64,000 nucleotides of DNA from Burkholderiales bacterium. Lineage in GTDB: Bacteria; Pseudomonadota; Gammaproteobacteria; Burkholderiales; SG8-41. Below, piece by piece: positions 8,256 to 17,888 of the stretch. A model generated the notes under the pieces. That model was given only the letters and a program-made list of their open reading frames with translations, did not search any database and was not told where the DNA came from. Numbering within the stretch: the first letter of the stretch is position 1; each line of letters starts with the position of its first letter. The stretch lies in assembly GCA_019635015.1 (NCBI GenBank), contig JAHCAG010000006.1:1-64000 (forward strand), written 5' to 3'. The position numbers and the translations under genes were made by a program.

Positions 8256-10753
8256 TGCGCCTCTTCGGTGAAATCGGACTTGCGCTGCGCCTGCTCGCGC
8301 GCGACTGGCGCGCCGGCGAACTGACGCTGGTCGCGGTGGCGGTGGTGGTTGCCGTCGCCAGCGTGACCACGGTGGGTTTTTTCGCCGACCGCGTGAACCA
8401 GGCCTTGAACCGCCAGGCCAACCAGCTGCTGGGTGCCGACCTCGTGGTTTCCGGCGACCGGCCGCTGGATCCGCAGTTCACCGCCGAGGCGCAGCGCCTC
8501 GGCCTGCAGGTCACGGAAATGCTGCGTTTCCCGAGCATGGCCGCGGCCAATGGCGAGAACGTGCTGTCCGAAATCAAGCCCGTCACCGAGGGATATCCGC
8601 AGCGCGGCGAGCTGCGCATCAGCGATGCCCTCTATGCGCCGGACCGCCGTGCGACTTCGATTCCGGCCGCCGGCACCGTCTGGGTCGACGAAAAACTCTA
8701 TACCCGCCTGCAGCTGAAAGCGGGAGACACCGTCGAAGTGGGGCAGAGCCGCCTGCCGGTCGGCGCGATCATCACCCAGGAACCGGACAGCGCGGTCGGT
8801 TTCATCAACGCCGGGCCGCGGGTGATGCTCAACATGGCCGACCTGCCGGCCACCGGCCTGGTGCAGGTCGGCAGCCGCATTCGTTACCGTGTGCAGGTGG
8901 CGGGCAGCGCCGCCGCGGTGGACCGTTACCGCGCCTGGGTCGACAGCCGGCTGGGACCCGGGCAGCGGGTCGAAACCATCCAGGACGCGCGCCCCGAAAT
9001 CCGTTCGGCGCTGGAACGCGCCGAAAAATTCCTCAGCCTGACCGCGCTGCTGAGCGTGATCCTCGCCGCGGTGGCGATCGCGCTGGCCGCCCGGCGTTAC
9101 CTGCAGCGCCACCTCGATGCCTGCGCGATGATGCGCTGCTTCGGTGTTTCGCGCGGCAAGGTGGTGAGGCTGCATTTGCTGCAGTTTGTCGCGCTGGGTG
9201 CCGCGGCGAGTATTGCCGGCTGCCTTGCCGGACTGCTGGCGCAGCAGGGGCTGGCGCTGTGGCTGGGCTCGCTGGTCACCGTCGAACTGCCGGCGGCAGG
9301 GCCGCGACCGGCGGTGCATGGCTTCGTCACCGGGCTCGCGCTGTTATTGGGATTCGCCGTGCCGCCGCTGATCGCACTGGGCCGCGTGTCGCCGCTGCGG
9401 GTGCTGCGCCGTGACCTCGGCCTGCCCGGCGGCAGCGGCTGGCTCGGTTATGCGCTGGGCACTGCGGTCATCGCGGGCCTGATCATCTGGAAGGCGGGTG
9501 AACTGCGCACCGGCGGGCTCGTCTTCGCCGGTTTCGCCGTGGCGATGCTGGTGGCCGGGCTCGTGGCCTGGGGCGTGATCGCGCTGGTGTCGCGGCTGCG
9601 CGGTTCCGGCGTGTCCTGGCGTTTCGGCATTGCCAACCTGCGCCGCCGCCGGCTGGCGAGCATCCTGCAGGTGGTCGCGCTGGGCATCGGCATCATGGCG
9701 CTGCTGACGCTGACGATCATCCGCAGCGAACTGCTGCAGCTGTGGCAGGCGAGCCTGCCGCCGGATGCCCCCAACCGCTTCATCGTCAATATCCAGAAGG
9801 ACCAGGTGCCGGCGCTGAACCAGTTTTTTGCCGCACGCAATATCGCGGCGCCCGAGCTGCATCCGATGGTGCGGGCGCGCCTGACCGGCATCAACGACCG
9901 TGCGGTGTCCTCCGCCGATTACAGCGATGACCGCGCGCGGCGCCTGGTCGACCGCGAGTTCAACCTGTCCTGGGCGACGCAGATGCAGTCCGACAACCTG
10001 CTGGTCGCCGGCCGCTGGTGGGGCGACAAACCGCAGCGCCGCGACCAGTTCTCGATGGAGGACGGCATCGCGCGCTCGCTGGGCATCAAAATCGGCGATC
10101 GCCTGACCTTCGATTCCGCGGGCAGCGTGTTCACCGCCGAAGTCACCAGCCTGCGCAAGGTCGACTGGGATTCCTTCAACGTCAACTTTTTTCTCGTCGC
10201 GCCGCCGGGCCTGCTCGAGGACAAGCCGCTGAGTTATGTCACCAGCTTCTACCTGCCGCCGGGCAATGTCGATCTGCTCAATGCGCTGGTGAAGCAGTTT
10301 CCCAATTTCCTGCTGATTGATGTCGCCCAGGTGCTGACACAGGTGCAGGCGATGATCACCCAGGTCTCGCGCGCGGTGCAGTTCGTGTTCCTGTTCACGC
10401 TGATGGCGGGGCTGGTGGTGCTGTATGCGGCGATTGCCAGCACCCAGGACGAACGCCTCTACCAGGCAACCATCATGCGCACGCTGGGCGCCAGCCGTTC
10501 GCAGCTGGCGCGCGCCAATCTTGCCGAGTTCGCGATGATCGGTGCGCTCGCCGGCATCATCGCCGCCGCCGGTGCCAATGCGCTGGGTTATGCGCTGGCC
10601 GACCGCATCATCAACGTCGGCTACAGCTTCAGCCCGGCGGTGTGGGCGGTGGGTCTCGCTTGCAGCATCGTCGGGGTCGCCGCGGCGGGTTACCTCGGCA
10701 CGCGTCGCGTATTGCAGGTGGCGCCGCTGCGCGTGCTGCGCGAACTGTCCTGA
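8255..10753 (+). CDS. ybbP: ABC transporter permease, YbbP-like, two FtsX domains
   Basis: Inner-membrane partner of the preceding ATPase, 832 residues as expected for YbbP. After an N-terminal membrane helix (about residues 20-43) comes a large periplasmic domain. An FtsX block with several helices follows at about 260-420, then more helices, a second periplasmic domain, and a final FtsX block at about 705-825 with [20 protein letters not shown] and the terminal [14 protein letters not shown] motif. Translation is probably coupled to ybbA by the one-base overlap. A second, divergent version of this ATPase/permease pair occurs at 49321-52552. Confidence 0.9.
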   Translation: MRLFGEIGLALRLLARDWRAGELTLVAVAVVVAVASVTTVGFFADRVNQALNRQANQLLGADLVVSGDRPLDPQFTAEAQRLGLQVTEMLRFPSMAAANGENVLSEIKPVTEGYPQRGELRISDALYAPDRRATSIPAAGTVWVDEKLYTRLQLKAGDTVEVGQSRLPVGAIITQEPDSAVGFINAGPRVMLNMADLPATGLVQVGSRIRYRVQVAGSAAAVDRYRAWVDSRLGPGQRVETIQDARPEIRSALERAEKFLSLTALLSVILAAVAIALAARRYLQRHLDACAMMRCFGVSRGKVVRLHLLQFVALGAAASIAGCLAGLLAQQGLALWLGSLVTVELPAAGPRPAVHGFVTGLALLLGFAVPPLIALGRVSPLRVLRRDLGLPGGSGWLGYALGTAVIAGLIIWKAGELRTGGLVFAGFAVAMLVAGLVAWGVIALVSRLRGSGVSWRFGIANLRRRRLASILQVVALGIGIMALLTLTIIRSELLQLWQASLPPDAPNRFIVNIQKDQVPALNQFFAARNIAAPELHPMVRARLTGINDRAVSSADYSDDRARRLVDREFNLSWATQMQSDNLLVAGRWWGDKPQRRDQFSMEDGIARSLGIKIGDRLTFDSAGSVFTAEVTSLRKVDWDSFNVNFFLVAPPGLLEDKPLSYVTSFYLPPGNVDLLNALVKQFPNFLLIDVAQVLTQVQAMITQVSRAVQFVFLFTLMAGLVVLYAAIASTQDERLYQATIMRTLGASRSQLARANLAEFAMIGALAGIIAAAGANALGYALADRIINVGYSFSPAVWAVGLACSIVGVAAAGYLGTRRVLQVAPLRVLRELS

Positions 10754-10810
10754 AGCCTGTCCGCGGCGCGACCGCGGAGGCTATACTTCGGCGAAACGCA
10801 GCGAGTGCCC

Positions 10811-12079
10811 ATGAGCGATTTCCCGGTATTTTATATATTATTGATTTTATTGACTTTTTTTGCTGGCTTCGGTGTGGTGCTGATGCTGCAGAAAAAGGCC
10901 GCGGCAAGGATGACGCTGGAACTGCAGCAGGCGCTGGAGGAAAAACACCGCGCGATGCTCGGCGACCTGCATGACGGCCTGACGAAACAGGGCGACCGCA
11001 TCGGCGGGCAGGTCAGTGAAGCCGGCGAACGCCAGCGCTTGTCCACCGCCGATGAGCTGAAGCAGACCCGCGAAGTGCTGCATGCGCTGCGCCTGACGCT
11101 GACCCAGGAAATGGGCGGCCAGCGCGAGGCGCTGCTGGAGCGGCTGGCCGCGACCACCGAATCGCTGAACACCAAGATCGACGCCCGGCTCGGTGAAATC
11201 GCCGGCAAGGTCAACGAGCGCCTCGACGAGGGTTTCAAGAAAACCAACGAGACCTTCGTCAGCGTGATGACGCGTCTGGCGACCATCGACGAGGCGCAGA
11301 AAAAAATCGAGAGCCTGACCGGCAGCGTGGTCAGCCTGCAGGAACTGCTCGGTGACAAACGCGCCCGCGGCGCCTTCGGCGAGGTGCAGCTCGAAGGTCT
11401 GGTGCGCAATGTGCTACCGCCCAACGCCTATGAGATGCAGGCGACGATGTCCAACGGCACCCGCGCCGACTGCGTGCTGCGTCTGCCGCAGCCGACCGGG
11501 CTGGTGGCGGTGGATTCGAAGTTCCCGCTGGAAAACTACCACCGCATGTTCGAAGCCGGCGTCAACGACGTCGACCATGCGCTGGCACAGAAACAGTTCC
11601 GCGCCGACATCCGCAAACATGTCGACGACATCTCGAAAAAATACATCATCCCCGGCGAGACTTCCGACGGCGCGGTGATGTTCGTGCCGGCCGAAGCGGT
11701 GTTCGCCGAGATCCACGCCCACCACGCCGAGACCGTCGAATACGCCAGCGCCAAACGCGTGTGGATCGTGTCGCCGACCACGCTGATGGCAGTGCTCAAC
11801 ACTGCGCGCGCGGTGCTGAAGGACGTCGAGACGCGCAAGCAGATCCATGTGATCAAGGATTCGCTGTCGCGGCTGGCGGTGGAATTCGGCCGCTTCGATG
11901 ACCGCATGAAGGACCTTGCCAGACATATCCGCCAGGCCTACGACGACGTAGAGAAGGTGCAGGTCACCAGCGGCAAGATTTCCCAGCGTTTCGCCCAGAT
12001 CGAGGGCGTCGAGCTCGATGACGAGGCGCCGGAAAGCGCGAAGGTGCTGAAACTCGGCGACGGCCGGGATGGCAGCTGA
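10811..12079 (+). CDS. rmuC: DNA recombination protein RmuC
   Basis: Limits recombination at inverted repeats in E. coli and is predicted to be a membrane-tethered nuclease-fold protein. An N-terminal transmembrane segment (about residues 5-25) is followed by a long coiled coil (about 25-130) and the RmuC domain, recognisable by KRARGAFGEVQLEGLV, DSKFPLENYHRM and FVPAEAVFAEI. Length is 422 residues from ATG 10811; a GTG at 10805 would add two. The 3' end overlaps the mtfA start by 11 bases, so the two are translated from one message. The intergenic 10754-10810 carries no other gene. Confidence 0.93.
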   Translation: MSDFPVFYILLILLTFFAGFGVVLMLQKKAAARMTLELQQALEEKHRAMLGDLHDGLTKQGDRIGGQVSEAGERQRLSTADELKQTREVLHALRLTLTQEMGGQREALLERLAATTESLNTKIDARLGEIAGKVNERLDEGFKKTNETFVSVMTRLATIDEAQKKIESLTGSVVSLQELLGDKRARGAFGEVQLEGLVRNVLPPNAYEMQATMSNGTRADCVLRLPQPTGLVAVDSKFPLENYHRMFEAGVNDVDHALAQKQFRADIRKHVDDISKKYIIPGETSDGAVMFVPAEAVFAEIHAHHAETVEYASAKRVWIVSPTTLMAVLNTARAVLKDVETRKQIHVIKDSLSRLAVEFGRFDDRMKDLARHIRQAYDDVEKVQVTSGKISQRFAQIEGVELDDEAPESAKVLKLGDGRDGS

Positions 12080-12881
12080 GACGATGGGTCTCGGCAGCTG
12101 GTTCGGCCGCTGGCGCCGCACACGCGCCGTCGAGCGGCAGCCGATCGACGATGCGCAGTGGCTGCGCCTGATGTCGCGTTTCTCCTTTTTCCGCCTGCTG
12201 TCCGCCGATGAACAGCGCCGGCTGCGCGAACTGACCGCGCTGTTTCTCGACCAGAAGGCAGTCAGCGGTGCCGGCGGCCTGCAGATGACCCGCGAAATAC
12301 AGCTGGTCATCGCCGCACAGGCCTGCCTGCTGCTGCTGAATCTCGATTTCGAGCTCTATGACGACTGGGTCGAGGTCATCGTTTATCCCGACGAATTCAT
12401 CGTCGAACACGATTACATGGATGAACACGGCGTGATGCACAAGGTGCGCGCGCCGCTGTCGGGTGAAGCCTGGGAACACGGCCCGGTGATCCTCTCCTGG
12501 CGCGATGCCCAGGAAGCCGACGGTGGCGACGGCTACAACGTCGTGCTCCATGAATTCGCGCACAAGATCGACATGCGCAACGGCACACCCAACGGTTTTC
12601 CGCCGCTGCACGCGGACATGGACCGCAGGGCCTGGAGTGAAGTGTTCAGCGCCGCCTTCGCCGATTTCGAGCGGCGCCTCGACGAACGCGAGGAAACCCT
12701 GCTCGACGAATACGCCGCCGAAGACCCGGCGGAATTCTTCGCCGTCACCAGCGAACTTTTTTTCGAACGCCCCGAAGCGCTGCACGGCCTGTATCCCGCG
12801 GTCTACGACCAGTTGTCACAGTTCTACCGGCAGAATCCACTCGCGCGCATGCGTCCTACGGGTGCCAAGATTACAACATGA
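12069..12881 (+). CDS. mtfA: Zinc metallopeptidase MtfA (M90 family)
   Basis: Zinc peptidase known in E. coli for binding the repressor Mlc and so affecting glucose uptake. The HExxH zinc site is HEFAHKIDMRNG, followed by the typical YAAEDPAEFFAVTSELFF with a third ligand Glu. Length is 270 residues, as in the family. It begins inside rmuC (ATG 12069; a second ATG at 12084 is possible). Glucokinase follows 85 bases after it, beyond a REP-like hairpin. That fits a link to glucose metabolism, although no Mlc or PTS gene is visible here. Confidence 0.9.
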   Translation: MAAETMGLGSWFGRWRRTRAVERQPIDDAQWLRLMSRFSFFRLLSADEQRRLRELTALFLDQKAVSGAGGLQMTREIQLVIAAQACLLLLNLDFELYDDWVEVIVYPDEFIVEHDYMDEHGVMHKVRAPLSGEAWEHGPVILSWRDAQEADGGDGYNVVLHEFAHKIDMRNGTPNGFPPLHADMDRRAWSEVFSAAFADFERRLDEREETLLDEYAAEDPAEFFAVTSELFFERPEALHGLYPAVYDQLSQFYRQNPLARMRPTGAKITT

Positions 12882-12896
12882 AGCACTCACCGAATT

Positions 12897-12936
12897 CCCT
12901 CTCCCCGTGCAGCGGGGAGAGGGTTAGGGTGAGGGG
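12897..12936. repeat. REP-like extragenic palindrome
   Basis: A perfect 10-bp stem CCCTCTCCCC / GGGGAGAGGG with a seven-base loop is followed by TTAGGGTGAGGGG. This matches the common proteobacterial REP sequence type found many times per genome and mobilised by RAYT transposases. Only one clear copy lies in the window, between mtfA and glk. Confidence 0.75.
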
Positions 12937-12966
12937 CTGCCACAAAACCCAAAACAACCCCAAACA

Positions 12967-13992
12967 ATGACCATCATCCCGCGCTTCATCCTCGCCGCCG
13001 ACATCGGCGGCACCCACGCCAGCTTCGCCATCGCCGAACGCCAGACCGGTGGCGGCAGTCGCGTGCTCTACGAAAAATCCTTCGAGAGCCGCGAGTTCGC
13101 CAGTTTCGACACGCTGCTCGAACGGTTCCTCGCGCTGCCCGAGCCTGCCGCCGCGCGGCCGCAGCTCGCCGCGGTGACTTTCGCCGTCGCCGGCCCGGTC
13201 GCCGACGGCGAATCGACGCTGACCAACCTCGGCTGGGAGCTCAATGCCGCTGACGTCGCCTCGCGTTATGGCCTGCCGCCGGTGCAGATCGTCAACGATT
13301 TCCACGCCGCCGGCCTCGGCGTGCTGGAGCTGTCGCATGCCAGCTTCGCCACGCTGCAGTCGGCCGAAGCGCCGGAGCAAGGTACCGCGGTGATCATCGG
13401 CGCCGGCACCGGCCTCGGGGTCGGTGTCATCCACTGGAACGGCCGCGGCTGGGAAGTGCTGCCCTCGGAAGCCGGCAACGCCGACTTCGCGCCGATCGAC
13501 GAACTGCAGGACAAGCTGCTGATGCACCTGCGCCGCACCTATGGCCGTGTATCCTGGGAGCGCGTGGTGTCCGGCCCCGGCCTGATGCGCGTGTTCAGCT
13601 TCCTGCAGGAGACCGGCCTCGGCGTGCCGTCTAAACAGCTGCTCGATGCCACCAAACGCGCCGGCGCCGATCCCAGCGCGGTAATCGCCGAATACGGCCT
13701 CAACAAGCTCGACCCGCTGGCCGTGCGCGCGCTCGACCTGTTCATTTCGGCCTACGGTTCCTTCGCCGGCAATATCGCGCTGACTGCGCTCGCGCACGGC
13801 GGCGTCTACATTGGCGGCGGCATCGCGCCGAAAATCGTCACCCGGCTGAAGGACGGCAGCTTCATGCGCGCCTTCACCGGCAAAGGTGCGTTCACGCCGC
13901 TGCTGTCGGGGATACCGGTGCGGGTGGTAATGGATGCGCAGGTGGGATTGCGGGGTGCATTGCGGGTCGCGGACGAATTGACTTCCAAATAA
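12967..13992 (+). CDS. glk: Glucokinase
   Basis: Phosphorylates glucose with ATP in the cytoplasm. The N-terminal phosphate-binding motif LAADIGGTHASFAIAE, the sugar-binding segment QIVNDFHAAGLGV, the ATP motif GAGTGLGVGVI, LPSEAGNADFAP and the C-terminal GGVYIGGGIAPKIV identify the proteobacterial Glk family. At 341 residues it is close to the E. coli enzyme (321). No strong ribosome-binding site precedes ATG 12967. It follows mtfA across the REP-like hairpin. The ORF after it begins eight bases past its stop. Confidence 0.92.
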   Translation: MTIIPRFILAADIGGTHASFAIAERQTGGGSRVLYEKSFESREFASFDTLLERFLALPEPAAARPQLAAVTFAVAGPVADGESTLTNLGWELNAADVASRYGLPPVQIVNDFHAAGLGVLELSHASFATLQSAEAPEQGTAVIIGAGTGLGVGVIHWNGRGWEVLPSEAGNADFAPIDELQDKLLMHLRRTYGRVSWERVVSGPGLMRVFSFLQETGLGVPSKQLLDATKRAGADPSAVIAEYGLNKLDPLAVRALDLFISAYGSFAGNIALTALAHGGVYIGGGIAPKIVTRLKDGSFMRAFTGKGAFTPLLSGIPVRVVMDAQVGLRGALRVADELTSK

Positions 13993-13999
13993 ATATCCC

Positions 14000-14721
14000 A
14001 TGCACCGCGATGAACTCAAATCCCTGTTCGACCAGCAGGCCGCCGGTTACGACCGGCAGTGGGCAAAGATGGCGCCGATCCGTGAGGCGCTGTATTACCT
14101 GCTGGAGTCGGTATTCGCCGCATTGCCGGCCGACGCGCGGCTGCTCTGTGTCGGAGTGGGGACGGGCACTGAACTGGCCCACCTGGCCGCGAAGTTTCCG
14201 GGCTGGCGATTCACCGCCGTGGAGCCTTCGGGCGCGATGCTCGACGTGTGCCGGCAGCGGGCCGAAGCCGGGGGTTTTGCCACGCGCTGCACATTCCACG
14301 AGGGTTATCTGGAATCGCTGCCGGCGGATGGCCTGCACGATGCGGCCACCTGTTTTCTGGTGTCGCAGTTTTTTCTCGATCCGGAAGTGCGTACAGAGTT
14401 TTTCCGCGCGATCGCAGCGAGGCTGATGCCGGACGGCTCCTCGCCAGCACCGACCTGGCCTCGGATCAACGCTCCGCTGAATACACGGCGTTGCTCGCAG
14501 CCTGGTTCAACATGATGGGCGCCGCCGGCCATCCGCAGGAAGGGCTGGCGCGGATGCGCAAGGCCTATGCCGAGGATGTGGCCGTGCTGCCTGAAACAAC
14601 GGTGGCATCGATCATTGCGTCCGGCGGCTTTGATTCGCCGGTGCGTTTTTTCCAGGCCGGGTTGATCCACGGCTGGTTTGCACGGACGGCCGGGCCGACT
14701 CAAGGCCGCGGATCCGTGTAG
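14000..14721 (+). pseudogene. Class I SAM-dependent methyltransferase, frameshifted
   Basis: The first frame (from ATG 14000) encodes the SAM-binding half: LCVGVGTGTELAHLA is motif I and TAVEPSGAMLD the acidic strand. It runs well to MPDG at about 14437, then becomes nonsense and stops at 14515. The other forward frame continues the protein from the same point (LLASTDLASDQRSAEYTALL) to the stop at 14721. One missing base in the GGCTCC run near 14436 explains the shift. Restored length would be about 240 residues. The substrate is unknown. It may be a real inactivation or a sequencing error. Confidence 0.8.
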
Positions 14722-14773
14722 CCGCCGGTGGAGTTCAATATGCTGCTGGGTGTCGAGCCGCAATCCGCAGCGC

Positions 14774-15649
14774 TCATGCCCCGGACCGGGCCCCAAGTTC
14801 ATCGCACCAGGCTTCGATCGCTACGCGCATCAGCTGCGGCTGTTCGGTCGGAATCCAGTGCAGGGCGGGGATGCGCAGGATGCGGCCTTGCGGCAGCGGT
14901 GCCAGCAGCCGCGCCGTGGCTTCCGGGTCACTGAACCTGCCTCCTGCCGACAGCAGCGACAGTGTCGGCGCGGCTATCGATGCCAGTGCCGGCAGGGGGC
15001 CGGTGACGGCCAGCAGGCCCTGCAGATAGGTGGAGGTCGGCAGGCTGCGCAGATCCTCGAGCACGGAGTTGTAGCGGGCTTCCGGAAAATGCCCCGTGGC
15101 AGCCATCGCCGCGCGGGCCTCGCGATCCAGCGCGGCAAGATCCAGCTGCTCCAGGCGGTGGCGGTGCAGTCCCAGCGCGGCGAGCAGGCGCAGCGGTGGC
15201 ACCAGCGCGGCGAACAGCGGGCGCAGAGCCGCCAGCTGTGTCCGGTGACCGGTCAACGCCGCGCGAAACATCGGTTCGATCAGCACCAGCCCGGATACCT
15301 GCCGTGGTGCCTGCTGCGCGAACCACAGCGCGAGGTTGGCTCCGAGGCAATGGCCGACGACCACGGCCTGCGTCACGCCTTCCACGGCCAACAGTTCCTC
15401 CAGGTCATCACACCAGGTTTTCATGTCGATGCGGCCGCGGAAGAGGGAGCCGCCGTGGCCGCGCAGGTCCGGACTCAGGATGTCCCAGCCGGCGGCAAGC
15501 CGTGTTGTCGAGGTGAATTCAGACCAGCGCGTGTGGTTGCTGGCCAGTCCGTGCAGCAACAGCAGCGTGCGGCGCGGTGTGCCGGGCCGCAACAGGCGGT
15601 AGGCGATGCGCGTGCCATCGGCGGTCGTGAAAGTTTTTCCGGTGTCCAT
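14774..15649 (-). CDS. Alpha/beta hydrolase with Cys in the nucleophile elbow
   Basis: An alpha/beta-hydrolase fold protein of 291 residues. LLLLHGLASNHTRW supplies the oxyanion-hole HG motif, DLRGHGGS follows, and the nucleophile elbow reads VVGHCLGANLAL. The residue normally Ser in G-x-S-x-G is Cys, as in dienelactone hydrolases. A His near the C-terminus (PALHWIPTEQP) is the likely catalytic base. The start is ATG 15647-15649 (MDTGKTF); longer forms upstream look non-coding. The substrate is unknown. It converges on the broken methyltransferase. The 170 bases upstream (15650-15819) hold nothing I recognise. Confidence 0.8.
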   Translation of the reverse strand: MDTGKTFTTADGTRIAYRLLRPGTPRRTLLLLHGLASNHTRWSEFTSTTRLAAGWDILSPDLRGHGGSLFRGRIDMKTWCDDLEELLAVEGVTQAVVVGHCLGANLALWFAQQAPRQVSGLVLIEPMFRAALTGHRTQLAALRPLFAALVPPLRLLAALGLHRHRLEQLDLAALDREARAAMAATGHFPEARYNSVLEDLRSLPTSTYLQGLLAVTGPLPALASIAAPTLSLLSAGGRFSDPEATARLLAPLPQGRILRIPALHWIPTEQPQLMRVAIEAWCDELGARSGA

Positions 15650-15819
15650 CCCGTTCCTGGTGCATCTAGGTGCCTTCCGCATTCTGCCTGAGCAGCACTG
15701 GGCCTGCGCAGGACCCGGAGCGGGGGAAGGGGGATAGGGACGGGTGCTTAAGCGGACGAAAAAAGCTAGGCGGGCCGGCAGCATCGCAGGCCACACCTCA
15801 CCTCCGAATTACGGCGGAC

Positions 15820-16827
15820 TTATTCCGGCTCGATTCCCGCGGTCCTCACGACCTTCGCCCAACGCGCAATTTCCGCTTTGTAGAAGGCGTCGAATTTCTC
15901 ACCGGACCAGTCGCGTGCTTCGACACCGTGCTCGTTGTACTTGGACAGCAGGTCTTTTGATGCCAAAGCCTTATTCGTCGCATCGACCAGTCGCTTGACC
16001 ACCGCAGGCTGGGTTTTTGCCGGGCCGCAGATGCCGTACCAGACGGTCACCTCGAAACCCTTGAAACCGGATTCGTCAAAGGTGGGCACATCGGGCAGTT
16101 GTGCCTGCCGTTTCATCGCAGTCACGGCAATGGGGCGCACCCTGCCGGCCTTGATGTTGGTCAGTTGCGAGGGCAGGTTGTTGAACTGAGTATGCACTTC
16201 GCCAGCGATGACGTCGTTGGTGGCCTGGGCGCCGACCTTGTACGGCACATGCAGGATGCTGAAGCCGGCGAGGGTCTTGAAATACTCCATCGTCAGATGC
16301 GGTGACAGGCCGATGCCGGAGGAGGCATAACGGAATTTGCCGTCGTTGGCCTTGGCGTGGGCGACAAACTCCTTCAGGCTGCGCACCGGTACCGAGGGGT
16401 TGACCACCAGCACATTGGGCACTGCGCCGTAGAGGGTGATGCGGGTGAAATCCGCCACCGTGTCGTAGGGCAGTTTTTTGTGCATGGCCGGGCGGATCGC
16501 CTGGCCGAGGCTGCAGCCGACCAGCGTATGGCCGTCGGGCGCTGCACGCGAGACCACATCCATGCCGATGATGCCGCCGGCGCCGGGACGGTTGTCGACG
16601 ACGAACTGCTGCCCCAGCAGCTCGGTCATTTTCGCGGTGTAGATGCGCGCAGTGACGTCAGGCGCTGCGCCGGCGCCGGTGCCGAGGATCAGGCGCACCG
16701 GGCGCTGGGGATAGGTCGCGCTGGCGGCAGAGGCTGGTGCTGCAGCCAGCATGATCAGGCTGCCAAGAGTTGCGGCGACTGCGGCGGTGAGTAAGCGGGG
16801 GGCGGCTTCGGGATGGTTCGTTGGCAT
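15820..16827 (-). CDS. Bug-family tripartite tricarboxylate transporter substrate-binding protein
   Basis: Periplasmic solute-binding protein of the Bug (Bordetella uptake gene) family, which delivers organic acids to TctAB-type transporters. A signal peptide (about residues 1-35, ending ASAASA) precedes YPQRPVRLILGTGAGAAPD and the typical VVDNRPGAGGIIG ligand loop. From ATG 16827 the start has GGAGA seven bases upstream; the 20 extra residues from an ATG at 16887 look spurious. It lies downstream of the N-formylglutamate amidohydrolase on the same strand, which suggests an N-acyl amino acid or related acid as ligand. No TctAB membrane genes are in the window. Confidence 0.88.
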   Translation of the reverse strand: MPTNHPEAAPRLLTAAVAATLGSLIMLAAAPASAASATYPQRPVRLILGTGAGAAPDVTARIYTAKMTELLGQQFVVDNRPGAGGIIGMDVVSRAAPDGHTLVGCSLGQAIRPAMHKKLPYDTVADFTRITLYGAVPNVLVVNPSVPVRSLKEFVAHAKANDGKFRYASSGIGLSPHLTMEYFKTLAGFSILHVPYKVGAQATNDVIAGEVHTQFNNLPSQLTNIKAGRVRPIAVTAMKRQAQLPDVPTFDESGFKGFEVTVWYGICGPAKTQPAVVKRLVDATNKALASKDLLSKYNEHGVEARDWSGEKFDAFYKAEIARWAKVVRTAGIEPE

Positions 16828-16887
16828 GGCGGGTCTCCGGTTCTCGCAAAGGCTGTTTTTGCGGGTGAGCATGGGCGGATGCGGCAT

Positions 16888-17778
16888 TCAGGCGGCGCGG
16901 CCGCTGCGGCCGGGGGCGATTCGTTCGCGCACAAAATCCGTCAGCGCAACGATCAGCCGCTCGAGCCTGGCTTCCAGTGCGGCGAAACCCTGGTGGCGCT
17001 CGCGGCTGGTTTCATCCATGTAGAGCGCGCGGTTGACCTCGATCTGCAGGCTGTGGCGTCCGGCGGCGGGGTTCGAGTAGCGGCGCACCAGCTCGGCTCC
17101 CTTGTACGGGTCATTGACGCCGACGCGGTAGCCGAAGCCGCGCAGCGTGCCGACGACGCAGTCGATGAAATCGCCGTCGCAGGTGCTGCCGTCGCGGTTG
17201 CCGATCACGAAATCAGGGCGCTCGCGGCCGGCGTCTATGTTCATGGCGTTGCCGCGGGATTTCATCGAGTGGCAGTCGACATGCCAGACGCTGCCGAAAC
17301 GGCTGTGCAGGGCGTCAAGCCGGCTGCGCAGGGCCTCGTGATAGGGATCGTAGTAATCGCGGATCAGGCCTTCGACCTCGGCCACGTCCAGCCTGCGGCC
17401 GTGCACCGGGACGCCCGGCAGTGCAAGGCGGCGGATCAGGCCCATGCCGCTGCGCGACTTGTCGGAAATCTGGAGCGGGCCGGGCCAGGGCGCGGCCAGC
17501 AGTTCGGGGTCGATGTCGTCGCGTGCCCGGTTGGGGTCGATCAGCCAGCGCGGAAAAGTGGCGGCGATCAGTGTGCAGCCATGCGCGGGCGCTTTGCCGT
17601 AGAGCTCGTCGACAAAGGCGTCGCAACTGGTCGCCAGCGCTTCTAGCGGCGCAGCCGGCGCCAGTTCCGGCGGGAAGGCAAAACCGCTGTGCGGCGAATC
17701 GAAAACCAGCGGCAGCGGCGCGGACCGCGGATCGTGCAGGGTCACCGGCGGCAGGGCTGCAGTCTGGCGGCTGTTCAT
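16888..17778 (-). CDS. N-formylglutamate amidohydrolase family protein
   Basis: Zinc-type hydrolase of the HutG/N-formylglutamate deformylase family, which releases formate and glutamate at the end of one histidine degradation route. Family marks are LVFDSPHSGFAFP, the RWLIDPNRARDDIDP segment, VWHVDCHSMKSRGNAMN and SLQIEVNRALYMDE. The 296 residues are of family length. ATG 17778 has GGGAG about five bases upstream. No other hut genes adjoin, so the physiological substrate may differ. The Bug protein follows 60 bases later and the divergent LysR regulator probably controls both. The formate it would make could feed the dehydrogenase encoded nearby (inference). Confidence 0.85.
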   Translation of the reverse strand: MNSRQTAALPPVTLHDPRSAPLPLVFDSPHSGFAFPPELAPAAPLEALATSCDAFVDELYGKAPAHGCTLIAATFPRWLIDPNRARDDIDPELLAAPWPGPLQISDKSRSGMGLIRRLALPGVPVHGRRLDVAEVEGLIRDYYDPYHEALRSRLDALHSRFGSVWHVDCHSMKSRGNAMNIDAGRERPDFVIGNRDGSTCDGDFIDCVVGTLRGFGYRVGVNDPYKGAELVRRYSNPAAGRHSLQIEVNRALYMDETSRERHQGFAALEARLERLIVALTDFVRERIAPGRSGRAA

Positions 17779-17859
17779 CGGGGCTCCCGGGTTGCGATGC
17801 GGAGCAGTGTCCGCAGCCCGCGGAAATCACGCAAGCAGTTTCCTGAAACGTATTAACCT

Positions 17860-17874
17860 ATGCGTTTTATGCAT
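17860..17874. promoter_or_regulatory. Candidate LysR-type operator
   Basis: ATGC-N7-GCAT inverted repeat that also contains the T-N11-A core of LysR-type sites. It lies 14 bases before the LysR ATG and between the divergent hutG-like operon and the regulator. Recognised by eye only. Confidence 0.4.
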
Positions 17875-17888
17875 GATATGGAGGAGTG

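Noticed and set aside
8003..9319. A 438-residue minus-strand open frame
   Set aside because: Antisense shadow of the ybbA/ybbP genes, with low-complexity basic composition and no motif.
15710..15760. A second REP element around the GGGGGAAGGGGGATAGGG stretch
   Set aside because: It lacks the inverted partner and matches the REP sequence only in its G-rich part.
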